DNA of 46,279 nucleotides from Lysobacter sp. (lineage in GTDB: Bacteria; Pseudomonadota; Gammaproteobacteria; Xanthomonadales; Xanthomonadaceae): NCBI GenBank assembly GCA_008015835.1, contig SSGH01000030.1, forward strand, positions 1 to 46,279, given 5' to 3'. The notes below the pieces were generated by a model. That model worked only from the letters and a program-made list of their open reading frames with translations, had not been told where the DNA came from and searched no databases. Below, one piece after another: positions 27,966 through 35,977 of this stretch. Every line of letters begins with the position of its first letter. Positions within the stretch are counted from its first letter, which is position 1. The position numbers were made by a program, and so were the translations under genes.

Positions 27966-28231
27966 GCGGGATTCCTTGCGGGCGAAACGGGACGAATGAA
28001 GGCGAGGGCGGGACGGAGGCTTGCTTGCAGGCTTCTCCAGCGCGCTTGAGGTTCGGACGCGCACGCACGCCGTCGCCCCGCCGGACGATTGGGCGGCAGT
28101 GTCCGCGCAGGCCGTCGCCTGGCCCATTGTCCGAAGGTACAAGTGCTCCGGGGGGAGGGCGCCTCTAGGCTTGCCGCATCGTGGCCGCCGAAGGTCGGCG
28201 GCCCATGGGCTGATGTCAGAGAGGCGATTCG
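27966..28231. promoter_or_regulatory. Divergent promoter region between permease and TonB-dependent receptor
   Basis: 266 bases separating divergent genes. A perfect 9-bp stem with a 3-base loop (GGCCGCCGA 28183-28191, TCGGCGGCC 28195-28203) lies 28 bases before the receptor start and could be an operator or 5' UTR hairpin. No confident -35/-10 pair was found. Confidence 0.45.
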
Positions 28232-30490
28232 ATGAACAGTAAGGCGACGAAACAGGGCAACGGCATGCGCCGCAACGGCTTGAGTCTGGGCGTGTGGTTG
28301 GCGCTGGCCGCCGTCGCGCTGCCCGCGGCGCAGGTGCAGGCGCAGGACGGCGAGGCGCAAGCCGAGGACCGGTCCACGCTCGACACCATCACCGTGACCG
28401 CGCGCAAACGCGAGGAAACCCTGCAGGACGTGCCGGTGGCGGTCACGGCCTTCACCTCCGACACGCTCGATAAGCTCAACGTCGAAGACCTCAGCGACCT
28501 CGATGCGCAGGTGCCGAACCTGACCATCTACGCCGCGCGCGGCTCCAGCAGCACCGTGACCGCCTACATCCGCGGCGTCGGCCAGTCCGATCCGCTGTGG
28601 GGCGTCGATCCCGGCGTCGGCATCTATCTCGACGACGTGTACATCGCCCGTCCGCAGGGCGCGCTGCTCGACGTGTTCGACGTCAACCGCGTCGAAGTGC
28701 TGCGCGGCCCGCAGGGTACGCTGTACGGCAAGAACACGATCGGAGGTGCGATCAAGTACATCTCCAAGCCGCTCCCGCGCGAATTCGACGGCTTCGCCTC
28801 GGTGACCGTCGGCAACTACAACCAACTCGACGTGAAGGCCGCCGTCGGCGGTCCGATCGGCGGCGAGAACAGCGGCCTGCTCGGCCGCGTCGCCGTGGCC
28901 AGCCTCAACCGCGACGGCTTCGGCGACAACATCGTCACCAAGCAGCCGGCCAGCGACAAGGAAATCAACGCGCTGCGCTTCAGCCTGGGCGGCTATTCGC
29001 ACGACGACTTCGACTTCCAGTTCTCGTTCGACTGGATGGACGATAAGTCCGGCGTGCGCGCCGCGCAGATGCTGGCGCCGAACCGCTTCGCGCCGACCTT
29101 GGCGCCGCTGAACGATCGCTACGACGTGCGTAACGGCATGCCGAACGTCAACAACACCGAAATGAAGGGCGTTTCGGCGGTGTTGAACTGGCGTCCGAAC
29201 GAAAACTGGGCGGTCAAGTACGTCGCCGCTAAGCGCGAATCGGACACCGAAACCAACATCGACTTCGACACCCTGCCGAACAAGCTGGCCGACGTGAAGG
29301 CGTTCTACAGCGACGAGCAGGTGAGCCACGAATTGCAGGTGAATTACGATGCCGGCGGCCGCTATCGCGGTGTGGTCGGCCTGTACGCCTTCGACGGCGA
29401 AGCCGGCGGTCGCGTGCTCAACAACTTCTTCAATCTGCTGTTCGGCGATACCCAGGGCAAAGTGCTGACCGAGAGCGTCGCGGTTTATGCCGATTGGACC
29501 TTCGATCTGACCGACGCGCTGAAGCTCGACGTCGGCGCTCGTTACACCGACGAAGACAAGAGCGCGCGCGTGCTCAACCGCGGTTACTCCGACGCCACGT
29601 TCACGCGCCCGATCTCGACCGCCGCGAACTTCGATAAGAGCATCAACTTCGAGAACTTCTCGCCGAAGGTGTCGCTCGACTACCAAGTCAACGACAACGT
29701 CATGATCTACGGCCTCGCCAGCCGCGGCTTCAAGTCGGGCGGCTACAACATCCGCGCGCAAGCCGTCGCGGTGCCGCGCTCGGCCGAGCCGTTCGACGAC
29801 GAGCAGGTCGACAGCTTCGAAGTCGGCAGCAAGATGTCGTTCTTCGATCAGCGCCTGTTCCTGAACCTGTCGGCGTTCCACAACACCTACAAAGACATCC
29901 AGTTGTCGGTCTTCACCGCCTACGACAGCAACGGCGACGGCACCGACGATGCGTTCTTCGGCGACTTCACCAACGCCGGCGAAGGCACGGTGAACGGCCT
30001 GGAAGCCGAATACCAGTGGCTGCCGACCGCCAACTGGGCGATTTCCGGCAACCTGGCGTGGCTCGACGCGAAGTACGACGAGTACATGTTCAAGAACGTC
30101 AACATCGCCGGCCAGCAGGAATTCACCAACGCCCCGGATTTCTCGGGCGCGGTGAACGTCGAATACCGCCTGCCGCTGTCCAACGGCGGCAATTTCTCGG
30201 CGCGCGTCGGCTACAGCTACCAGGACGATGTCGTCGCCACCACCGAAGTGGTGCGCGATCCGGTGACCGGCGCCACCGCGGTGCCGATCTCGCAGGACGC
30301 CTACGGCCTGATCAACGCCGGCGTGATCTGGAAGTTCAACGACGCGTGGACCTTCTCGCTGCAGGGCAGCAACCTCGCCGACGAGGAATATCTGACCACC
30401 GGCTACAACTTGGTCTCGGCGCTGGGCGTGCTGACCGGTTTCTACGGCCCGCCGCGCCAGTACAGCCTGACCGCTCGCTACGATTTCTGA
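28232..30490 (+). CDS. TonB-dependent outer-membrane receptor
   Basis: 752 residues. A signal peptide (hydrophobic LGVWLALAAVALPAAQVQA) is followed by a TonB box-like DTITVTA at about 51-57. The plug domain shows VAVTAF, YIRGVGQSDP, GIYLDDVYIARPQ and EVLRGPQGTLYGKNTIGGAI. A 22-strand barrel region follows, with NVMIYGLASRGFKSGGYN and a terminal ARYDF (aromatic last residue). The sequence belongs to the large class often annotated as iron-complex receptors, but many of these import organic nutrients. ATG 28232 has a GAGG site; an internal ATG at 28265 would give a shorter signal peptide. Its position between the permease and the sensor kinase suggests import of a substrate used by this locus. 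Confidence 0.93.
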   Translation: MNSKATKQGNGMRRNGLSLGVWLALAAVALPAAQVQAQDGEAQAEDRSTLDTITVTARKREETLQDVPVAVTAFTSDTLDKLNVEDLSDLDAQVPNLTIYAARGSSSTVTAYIRGVGQSDPLWGVDPGVGIYLDDVYIARPQGALLDVFDVNRVEVLRGPQGTLYGKNTIGGAIKYISKPLPREFDGFASVTVGNYNQLDVKAAVGGPIGGENSGLLGRVAVASLNRDGFGDNIVTKQPASDKEINALRFSLGGYSHDDFDFQFSFDWMDDKSGVRAAQMLAPNRFAPTLAPLNDRYDVRNGMPNVNNTEMKGVSAVLNWRPNENWAVKYVAAKRESDTETNIDFDTLPNKLADVKAFYSDEQVSHELQVNYDAGGRYRGVVGLYAFDGEAGGRVLNNFFNLLFGDTQGKVLTESVAVYADWTFDLTDALKLDVGARYTDEDKSARVLNRGYSDATFTRPISTAANFDKSINFENFSPKVSLDYQVNDNVMIYGLASRGFKSGGYNIRAQAVAVPRSAEPFDDEQVDSFEVGSKMSFFDQRLFLNLSAFHNTYKDIQLSVFTAYDSNGDGTDDAFFGDFTNAGEGTVNGLEAEYQWLPTANWAISGNLAWLDAKYDEYMFKNVNIAGQQEFTNAPDFSGAVNVEYRLPLSNGGNFSARVGYSYQDDVVATTEVVRDPVTGATAVPISQDAYGLINAGVIWKFNDAWTFSLQGSNLADEEYLTTGYNLVSALGVLTGFYGPPRQYSLTARYDF

Positions 30491-30561
30491 TCGGTCGAGC
30501 GACAGCCGCTTCGCACCGCGGCCGACCTCGCGCCGGTCGCTGGACCGGCGACGCACCGCAG

Positions 30562-30586
30562 ACGCCGCGCGAAAGCGCGGCGTTTG
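30562..30586 (+). terminator. Terminator of the TonB-dependent receptor gene
   Basis: 9-bp stem ACGCCGCGC (30562-30570) / GCGCGGCGT (30575-30583) with a GAAA tetraloop, followed by TTG. The T run is short, so strength is uncertain. Confidence 0.65.
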
Positions 30587-30625
30587 TGCGTTAAGCTGCC
30601 GCGAATTCCGACGGCGGCCGTCTCC

Positions 30626-30668
30626 AGCGTGATCCGAGCGTGATCCAAGCGTGATTCCCGAGCGTACG
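30626..30668 (+). repeat. Direct repeats AGCGTGATCC upstream of the sensor kinase gene
   Basis: AGCGTGATCC occurs at 30626-30635 and 30637-30646, then AGCGTGATTCC at 30648-30658 and a partial AGCGTACG at 30661-30668. The 11-base period places the copies on the same face of the helix, and the array ends 11 bases before the ATG at 30680. Confidence 0.65.
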
Positions 30669-30679
30669 AGACTCCCATC

Positions 30680-33600
30680 ATGCTGAGCATCGGCGGCGTT
30701 ATTCTCGCCGCGCTGGTCTGGCTCGGCCTGATGTTCGCGGTCGCGGTGTACGGCGAACGGCGCCCGCACACGTTCGCGCGCGCCTGGCCCGAGGTCTACG
30801 TCCTCTCGCTCGCGGTGTACTGCACCTCGTGGACCTTCTTCGGCACGGTGACGCAGGCCGCGCGTTCGGGCTGGCCGCTGCCGCCCACGTTCGTCGGCAC
30901 CATCTTGCTGTACCTCTTCGGCATCGGCGCGCTGACCAAACTGGTGCGCTCGGTGCGCGAGAGCAACAGTACCTCGATCGCCGATTTCGTCGCCAGCCGC
31001 CTCGGCCGCGACGGGTGGCTCGCCGCCGCCGTCACCTTCGTCGCGGTGCTCGGCATCGTGCCGTACATCGCGCTGCAGTTGAAAGCGGTGGCGATGAGTT
31101 TCGCGCTGCTGGTGGGCGAGGGCGGCGCGCAAACCTCCGTGTGGCGCGACGGCGCGCAGGTGCCGGCATGGCAGGACAGCGCGCTGTATGTCGCGCTCGC
31201 GATGGCGGCGTTCGCGATGCTGTTCGGTACCCGCAGCGCCAGCGCGGCCGAGCACAACCGGGGCCTGATTCTGGCGATGGCGTTCGAGGCGCTGTTGAAA
31301 CTCGCCGCGATGTTGGCGCTCGGCGCGTACGTGATGACGCTGCCGACATCGCCTTCTGCCTTCGACTTGGCGCGTCCGCAGGCCGGCGATTTGTCGGGGT
31401 TCGCGCCGTTGGTGCTGCTCGGCGTGCTGGCGATGTTCACCTTGCCGCATCAATTCCATGTCGGCGCGGTCGAATGCCGCGACGAACGTCATGTCCTGCG
31501 CGCGCGCTGGCTGTTTCCGCTGTATCTGCTGCTGATCGCGCTGCCGGTGCTGCCGCTGGCCCGCGCGGGCGACGCGCTGTTGGCCGATCGAGGCGTGCCG
31601 TCGGATCTGTACGTGTTGGCGCTGCCGCTGTCGCAGGGCAACGACGCGCTGGCCCTGCTCGCGTTTCTCGGCGGGCTGAGCGCCGGCACCGGCATGGTGA
31701 TCGTCAGCACGCTCACGCTGAGTCTGATGATCGGCAATCATTGGCTCACGCCGCTGTGGCTGCGTCGCGCCTGGTCGCCGACGCGCGGCACGATTCGCGA
31801 ATCGGTTCGCGCGCGCGCCGCCTCGCGCATGGCGCGCGCCGAGGCGGCGGACGCGGCATCGCTCGATGCCGACGACCGCGTCGATCGACAAGATCCCGCC
31901 GACGCCGATCACGCGGATTTGAGCCGCGTCGTGTTGATCCAGCGCCGCATCGGCATTCTCGCCATCGTCTTGCTCGCCTGGGGCTACGGACGATCGATCG
32001 CGGGCAATAACGCCTTGGCCGATGTCGGCGCGCTGTCGTTCTCGGCGCTGGCCGCGCTGGCGCCCGCGCTCGGTTTCGCGCTTTGGCGGCCGCAAACGCC
32101 GCCGCGCGCGGTGCTGTTCGGCATTTTCGCGGCGACCGCGCTGTGGATTTGGCTGTTGTTGGTGCCGGTGTTCGTGGAAGCGCTGCGGTTCGATCCGCAG
32201 TGGTTGACCGCCGGCCCCGGCGGTTGGTCGATCGTCGCGCCGGACGCGTTTTTCGGACTCACCGGTTGGAGCCGGCTCGGTCGCGCGGTGGTGCTGAGTT
32301 TGTTCGCGGGCGTGGCCGCGACGTGGGCTGCGACGGCGTGGCGCAGCGCATCGCCGCGTCGGGTCGCGACCCAAGGCTTGGATCTCTACACCTTGCGCGA
32401 AGTGGGGCGGCGCTTTCTGCCGCGCGAGAACGTGCGCGCGGCGCTGCGCGGCGCGCCCACCCACGGCGCGGTGCCGCCCGCGGTCGAAGCGCGTTTGGAG
32501 CGCGAACTGGCGGCTGTGCTCGGTTCGGCCTCCGCGCGATTGTTGCTCGACGCCGCGCGTCGCGAGGCCGGCCGCGATTTCGATACCGTCGCCGCGATCG
32601 TCGACGAGGCCTCGCAGGATTTGCGTTTCAACCAGCGCTTGCTCGAAGCGGCGCTGGAGAACATGAGTCAGGGCATCAGCGTCGTCGACGGCGATCTGCG
32701 CTTGGTCGCGTGGAATCGCCGCTACGCCGAATTGTTCGGGTATCCGGAGCGGTTGTTGCGCGTCGGCGTGCCGGTCGCGGACTTGGTGCGCCATAACCTG
32801 CGCACGGGATGGCGCGTGGACACGATCGAAGAGGAAGTCGAAAAGCGTCTGCGTCACATGCACGCAGGCACGCCGTACGTGAGCGAGCGCATTTTTCCCG
32901 ACGGCTCGGTGGTGGAAATTCGCGGCAACCCGATGCCGGGCGGCGGCTTCGTCGCGACCTTCGCCGATGTCACCGCATTCCGCCGCGCCGAAGCCGAGTT
33001 GATCCGAAGCAACGAAACGCTGGAACAGCGCGTCGCCGATCGCACCGAACGTTTGGATCAAGCGCGTGCCGAAGCCGAGCGCGCTAACGATGCGAAAAGC
33101 CGCTTTTTGGCCGCGATCGGTCACGATCTGCTGCAGCCGCTGCATGCCGCGCAATTATTCACCGACGCGCTGCACGCGCAGTTGCCCGACGACACGCGTC
33201 GCGCCACCGCGCAACGCATCCGCGGCGCGCTCGATTCCACCGGCGATCTGCTGTCCGGTTTGCTCGATATGTCGCGGTTGGAAGCCGGCGGTTTGGTGCC
33301 CCAGCCGCGCGCGTTTCCTTTGGCCGATGCGTTGGATCCGCTGGCCTCGGAATTCGGTGCGCTCGCGGCGGAGCGCGGCTTGAAATTCCGCTATCGCCGC
33401 ACGCGACTGTGGGTGCGCACCGATCCGCAGTTGCTGCGCCGCGTGCTGCAGAATTTTCTCGCCAACGCCGTGCGCTACACCGATCGCGGCGGCGTGTTGC
33501 TGGGCGTGCGCCGCGTCGGCGGCGAGGTGCGGATCGATGTGTACGACACCGGCCCGGGCATCGCGCCCTCGCAACAACGCGCGATCTTTCAAGAATTCCG

Positions 33601-34174
33601 ACGCGGCGATGGCGCCGCGGGCCAAGGTCTCGGCTTAGGTCTCGCCATCGCCGACCGCATCGCCGGGTTACTCGATGCGCCGTTGAGCGTGCGCAGCGCG
33701 CTGGGTCGCGGCACCGCGTTTTCGCTGCGTTTGCCGATCATCGCGCCGCCTGCGCAGAGCGCCACCGCGACGCAGGCGAAGCCCGACGGCGCAGGGCTCG
33801 ACGGCTTGCGCGTGTTGATCGTCGATAACGACCCGATGGCGTTGGACGCGCTGCGCGGCATTCTGGAAAGCTGGCGCTGCGAGGTGGCCGCGGTGGCCGA
33901 CGGCGACGCCGCGCAGGCCCGATTGGCGGCGGGCGAGGGCGGCGACGTGTGGCTGTTCGACTATCACCTCGACGACGGCGACACCGGCGTCGCCTTGCGC
34001 GATCGCCTCGCCGAAACTTTCGGCGCGCGCCCGACCCTGATCCTCAGCGCCGACGACAGCGGCGACGTGCGCCGCATCGCCCTCGAACACGGCCTCGGCC
34101 TGCTGCCCAAGCCCGCGAAAGCGCTGGCCCTGAAATCGATGCTGCGACGCTTGCTCACCGCCCGCGCGGCATAG
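30680..34174 (+). CDS. crbS: Hybrid sensor kinase with sodium/solute symporter domain (CrbS/MxtR type)
   Basis: 1164 residues. The N-terminal ~560 residues form about 13 membrane helices of the SLC5/SSF family, starting with YCTSWTFFGTVTQAARSG and GALTKLVRSVRESNSTSIADF. A PAS domain follows (about 655-780, NMSQGISVVDGDLRLVAWNR). Next comes a coiled segment, a HisKA domain with His815 in FLAAIGHDLLQPLHAA, a HATPase domain (NFLANAVRYTDRGGVLLG and DTGPGIAPSQQ) and a C-terminal receiver domain with Asp1094 in WLFDYHLDDG. This order matches CrbS of Vibrio and MxtR of Pseudomonas, which with the LuxR-type CrbR/ErdR control acetyl-CoA synthetase and acetate use. The matching regulator is at 35165-35830. 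Signal and targets here are inferred by family. Confidence 0.88.
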   Translation: MLSIGGVILAALVWLGLMFAVAVYGERRPHTFARAWPEVYVLSLAVYCTSWTFFGTVTQAARSGWPLPPTFVGTILLYLFGIGALTKLVRSVRESNSTSIADFVASRLGRDGWLAAAVTFVAVLGIVPYIALQLKAVAMSFALLVGEGGAQTSVWRDGAQVPAWQDSALYVALAMAAFAMLFGTRSASAAEHNRGLILAMAFEALLKLAAMLALGAYVMTLPTSPSAFDLARPQAGDLSGFAPLVLLGVLAMFTLPHQFHVGAVECRDERHVLRARWLFPLYLLLIALPVLPLARAGDALLADRGVPSDLYVLALPLSQGNDALALLAFLGGLSAGTGMVIVSTLTLSLMIGNHWLTPLWLRRAWSPTRGTIRESVRARAASRMARAEAADAASLDADDRVDRQDPADADHADLSRVVLIQRRIGILAIVLLAWGYGRSIAGNNALADVGALSFSALAALAPALGFALWRPQTPPRAVLFGIFAATALWIWLLLVPVFVEALRFDPQWLTAGPGGWSIVAPDAFFGLTGWSRLGRAVVLSLFAGVAATWAATAWRSASPRRVATQGLDLYTLREVGRRFLPRENVRAALRGAPTHGAVPPAVEARLERELAAVLGSASARLLLDAARREAGRDFDTVAAIVDEASQDLRFNQRLLEAALENMSQGISVVDGDLRLVAWNRRYAELFGYPERLLRVGVPVADLVRHNLRTGWRVDTIEEEVEKRLRHMHAGTPYVSERIFPDGSVVEIRGNPMPGGGFVATFADVTAFRRAEAELIRSNETLEQRVADRTERLDQARAEAERANDAKSRFLAAIGHDLLQPLHAAQLFTDALHAQLPDDTRRATAQRIRGALDSTGDLLSGLLDMSRLEAGGLVPQPRAFPLADALDPLASEFGALAAERGLKFRYRRTRLWVRTDPQLLRRVLQNFLANAVRYTDRGGVLLGVRRVGGEVRIDVYDTGPGIAPSQQRAIFQEFRRGDGAAGQGLGLGLAIADRIAGLLDAPLSVRSALGRGTAFSLRLPIIAPPAQSATATQAKPDGAGLDGLRVLIVDNDPMALDALRGILESWRCEVAAVADGDAAQARLAAGEGGDVWLFDYHLDDGDTGVALRDRLAETFGARPTLILSADDSGDVRRIALEHGLGLLPKPAKALALKSMLRRLLTARAA

Positions 34175-34179
34175 CCCGG

Positions 34180-34310
34180 TGTAGGAGCGCCGCAAGGCGC
34201 GACCGACTTAAGGGAACGCTCGAATATCGATTCGACTTGCGGGCGGGCCGGCAGGCCGACAACCGAAGCGAAATCCAATTGTGGGAGGGCCGGAAGGCCC
34301 GATAACGAAG
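34180..34310 (+). repeat. Three REP-like hairpin elements
   Basis: Three related copies start at 34180, 34238 and 34280. Each has a TG(T/C)(A/G)GG(A/C)G head followed by a short hairpin: GCGCC-GCAA-GGCGC, GGCC-GGCA-GGCC and GGGCC-GGAA-GGCCC. The second and third also share a GA(C/T)AAC(C)GAAG tail. The type is common as extragenic palindromes in pseudomonads and xanthomonads. Confidence 0.7.
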
Positions 34311-34354
34311 TCGCAAACCGCACCGCACGCGGTAATCGCGAAGAAACGATCGGC

Positions 34355-34383
34355 AGGTCCCTCGCTGCGCTCGGGACGACAAC
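34355..34383 (+). repeat. Dispersed 29-base repeat, copy A
   Basis: The reverse complement of 38005-38033 with one mismatch in 29 bases. The core is TCCCTCGCTGCGCTCGGGA. The two copies are inverted relative to each other and flank the Nudix, response regulator and hydrolase genes. Confidence 0.8.
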
Positions 34384-34433
34384 GGAATTTCGCCGGACGC
34401 GATTAGAATGCCCGCTCGCCCAGGAGCCCGCGC

Positions 34434-34922
34434 ATGCCGTACACCCCCATCGTCGCCACGCTCGGCTATGTGCTGTCGCCCGACGGGCGCGAGGTGCTGA
34501 TGATCCATCGCAACGCGCGCCCGGGCGATCAGCATCTGGGCAAATACAACGGTCTGGGCGGCAAACTCGAACCCGACGAAGACGTCGTTGCCGGCATGCG
34601 CCGCGAAATCCGCGAGGAGGCCGGGATCGAATGCGACGAACTCGCGCTGCGCGGGACGATCAGTTGGCCGGGCTTCGGCAAACATGGCGAAGATTGGCTC
34701 GGCTTCGTGTTCCTCATCACGCGTTACAGCGGTACGCCGCACGCGTCGAACCCGGAAGGCGCATTGGAATGGATCCCGATCGAACGCATCCTCGACCTCC
34801 CGCTGTGGGACGGCGACCGCCAGTTCCTGCCGCTGGTCTTCGACGACGACCCGCGCGGCTTTCACGGCGTGATGCCGTATCGCGATGGGAAGATGGTGTC
34901 GTGGCGTTATTCGCGGGTGTGA
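34434..34922 (+). CDS. Nudix hydrolase, probable 8-oxo-dGTP diphosphatase-like
   Basis: 162 residues. The Nudix box G-x5-E-x7-RE-U-x-EE-x-GU runs from G43 to I65, with E49, R57, E58, E61, E62 and G64 all present. The preceding LGKYNGLGGKLEPDED is typical of MutT/MTH1-type sanitising enzymes. These hydrolyse oxidised nucleoside triphosphates, although Nudix substrates cannot be assigned from sequence alone. It stands alone between the sensor kinase and its regulator, with REP-like elements on one side and an inverted-repeat element on the other. There is an AGGAG site before ATG 34434. Confidence 0.85.
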   Translation: MPYTPIVATLGYVLSPDGREVLMIHRNARPGDQHLGKYNGLGGKLEPDEDVVAGMRREIREEAGIECDELALRGTISWPGFGKHGEDWLGFVFLITRYSGTPHASNPEGALEWIPIERILDLPLWDGDRQFLPLVFDDDPRGFHGVMPYRDGKMVSWRYSRV

Positions 34923-35018
34923 GCGGCGATGTCCGAGTGGAAGATATCGAACAAGTGTTCTCTACTTGGAAGTTCGTGGCGAATAAAGCCACCTGGAAAA
35001 ATATCGAACAAATGAAGC

Positions 35019-35093
35019 CGTCATCCCGGCGAATGCCGGGATCCAGCGTTTCGTCGATTTCAAAACCCGGATAGGGCATTCGCCGGGATGACG
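35019..35093. repeat. 75-bp element with 19-bp perfect terminal inverted repeats
   Basis: Arms at 35019-35037 and 35075-35093 are exact reverse complements (core TCATCCCGGCGAATGCC). The left arm overlaps a smaller hairpin CCCGGC-GAAT-GCCGGG (35025-35040). Short AT-richer direct repeats (a TATCGAACAA core) occur nearby at 34938-34957 and 34994-35014. It could be a miniature mobile element or an intergenic palindrome; on either strand it might also act as a transcript terminator. Confidence 0.65.
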
Positions 35094-35164
35094 TTACAGG
35101 ATGGGCCGTCAACTGATTTCGAGATAGGTAGTCTCGAACGTCAGGATTTTGTCGGCTGTGCAAG

Positions 35165-35830
35165 TCAATTTTCGACCTGCCTCGCCGGATCGCTGATCTC
35201 CAACTCCCGCAAAATCACGCTGGCTTGCGTGCGATTGCGCGCGCCGAGTTTTTCGAAGATCGCGCTGAGGTGGGCTTTGACGGTGCGTTCCTGCACGTCG
35301 AGGCGGTCGGCGATTTGTTTGTTGAGCAGGCCTTCGGCGACCAGCGCCAACACGCGGAATTGCTGCGGGGTGAGGCTGGCGAGGCGGGCGGCGAGGTCGG
35401 CGTCGGCCGGGGCCGAGGGCGCGCGCGCGACGGCGGGGCGCAACGCGGGCGGCAGCCATTCTTCGCAGGCCAGCACGGTGCGGATGGCGTCGCGCAATTC
35501 GTCCAGGCCGGCGCTTTTCGGGATGTAGCCGGCGGCGCCGTGATCCAGCGCGCGGCGGATGATGTGCGGGTCTTCGTTCGCGGACACCAGGGCCACCGCC
35601 ACCGCGGGGAACTGCGCGCGGATCGCGGCCAAGCCGCCGAGGCCATGATTGCCCGGCATATGCAGGTCCAGCAGCACTAAATCGATATCGCTGCGCGCGT
35701 CCAACACCGCCAGTACGTCGTCGAGCGAGGCGGCTTCGCAGGTTTCGATGTCGTCGGCGACTTCGGCCGCCGCGCCGCGCAGGGCCGCGCGGAACAGCGG
35801 ATGGTCGTCGGCGATCAGGATATGCGGCAT
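35165..35830 (-). CDS. crbR: LuxR-family response regulator (CrbR/ErdR type)
   Basis: 221 residues. The N-terminal receiver domain begins MPHILIADDHPLFRAAL with the acidic pair D8-D9 and phospho-acceptor D55 in LVLLDLHMPG; the conserved lysine is in GYIPKSAG. The C-terminal LuxR helix-turn-helix is LTPQQFRVLALVAEGLLNKQ followed by IADRLDVQERTVKAHLSAIF. The LTPQQ...GLLNKQIA pattern is characteristic of the ErdR/CrbR group that partners SSF-domain kinases. It is therefore the likely cognate of the kinase at 30680. It is divergent from the 3-hydroxybutyrate-oligomer hydrolase gene with a 147-base shared spacer, which makes direct control of that gene plausible. Confidence 0.87.
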   Translation of the reverse strand: MPHILIADDHPLFRAALRGAAAEVADDIETCEAASLDDVLAVLDARSDIDLVLLDLHMPGNHGLGGLAAIRAQFPAVAVALVSANEDPHIIRRALDHGAAGYIPKSAGLDELRDAIRTVLACEEWLPPALRPAVARAPSAPADADLAARLASLTPQQFRVLALVAEGLLNKQIADRLDVQERTVKAHLSAIFEKLGARNRTQASVILRELEISDPARQVEN

Positions 35831-35977
35831 GGCGGCGTGCGGCAGGGCGCGAGCGGTCGGGGCGATGCCGCAGTCTATCGCCCTTCGACGACGCGGAGCG
35901 CGCCTTCTGCGATTCGCTTCGCGGCTTGGACGAAAGTACGATGTGCGCCTTCGTCGCCGCTGTTACGTTAGAGCGTT

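Noticed and set aside
27926-33154. Very long open frame on the minus strand antisense to the receptor and sensor kinase genes
   Set aside because: The translation is dominated by Arg, His, Gln, Ala and Val, as expected for the antisense of high-GC genes, and overlaps confident genes. It matches no family.
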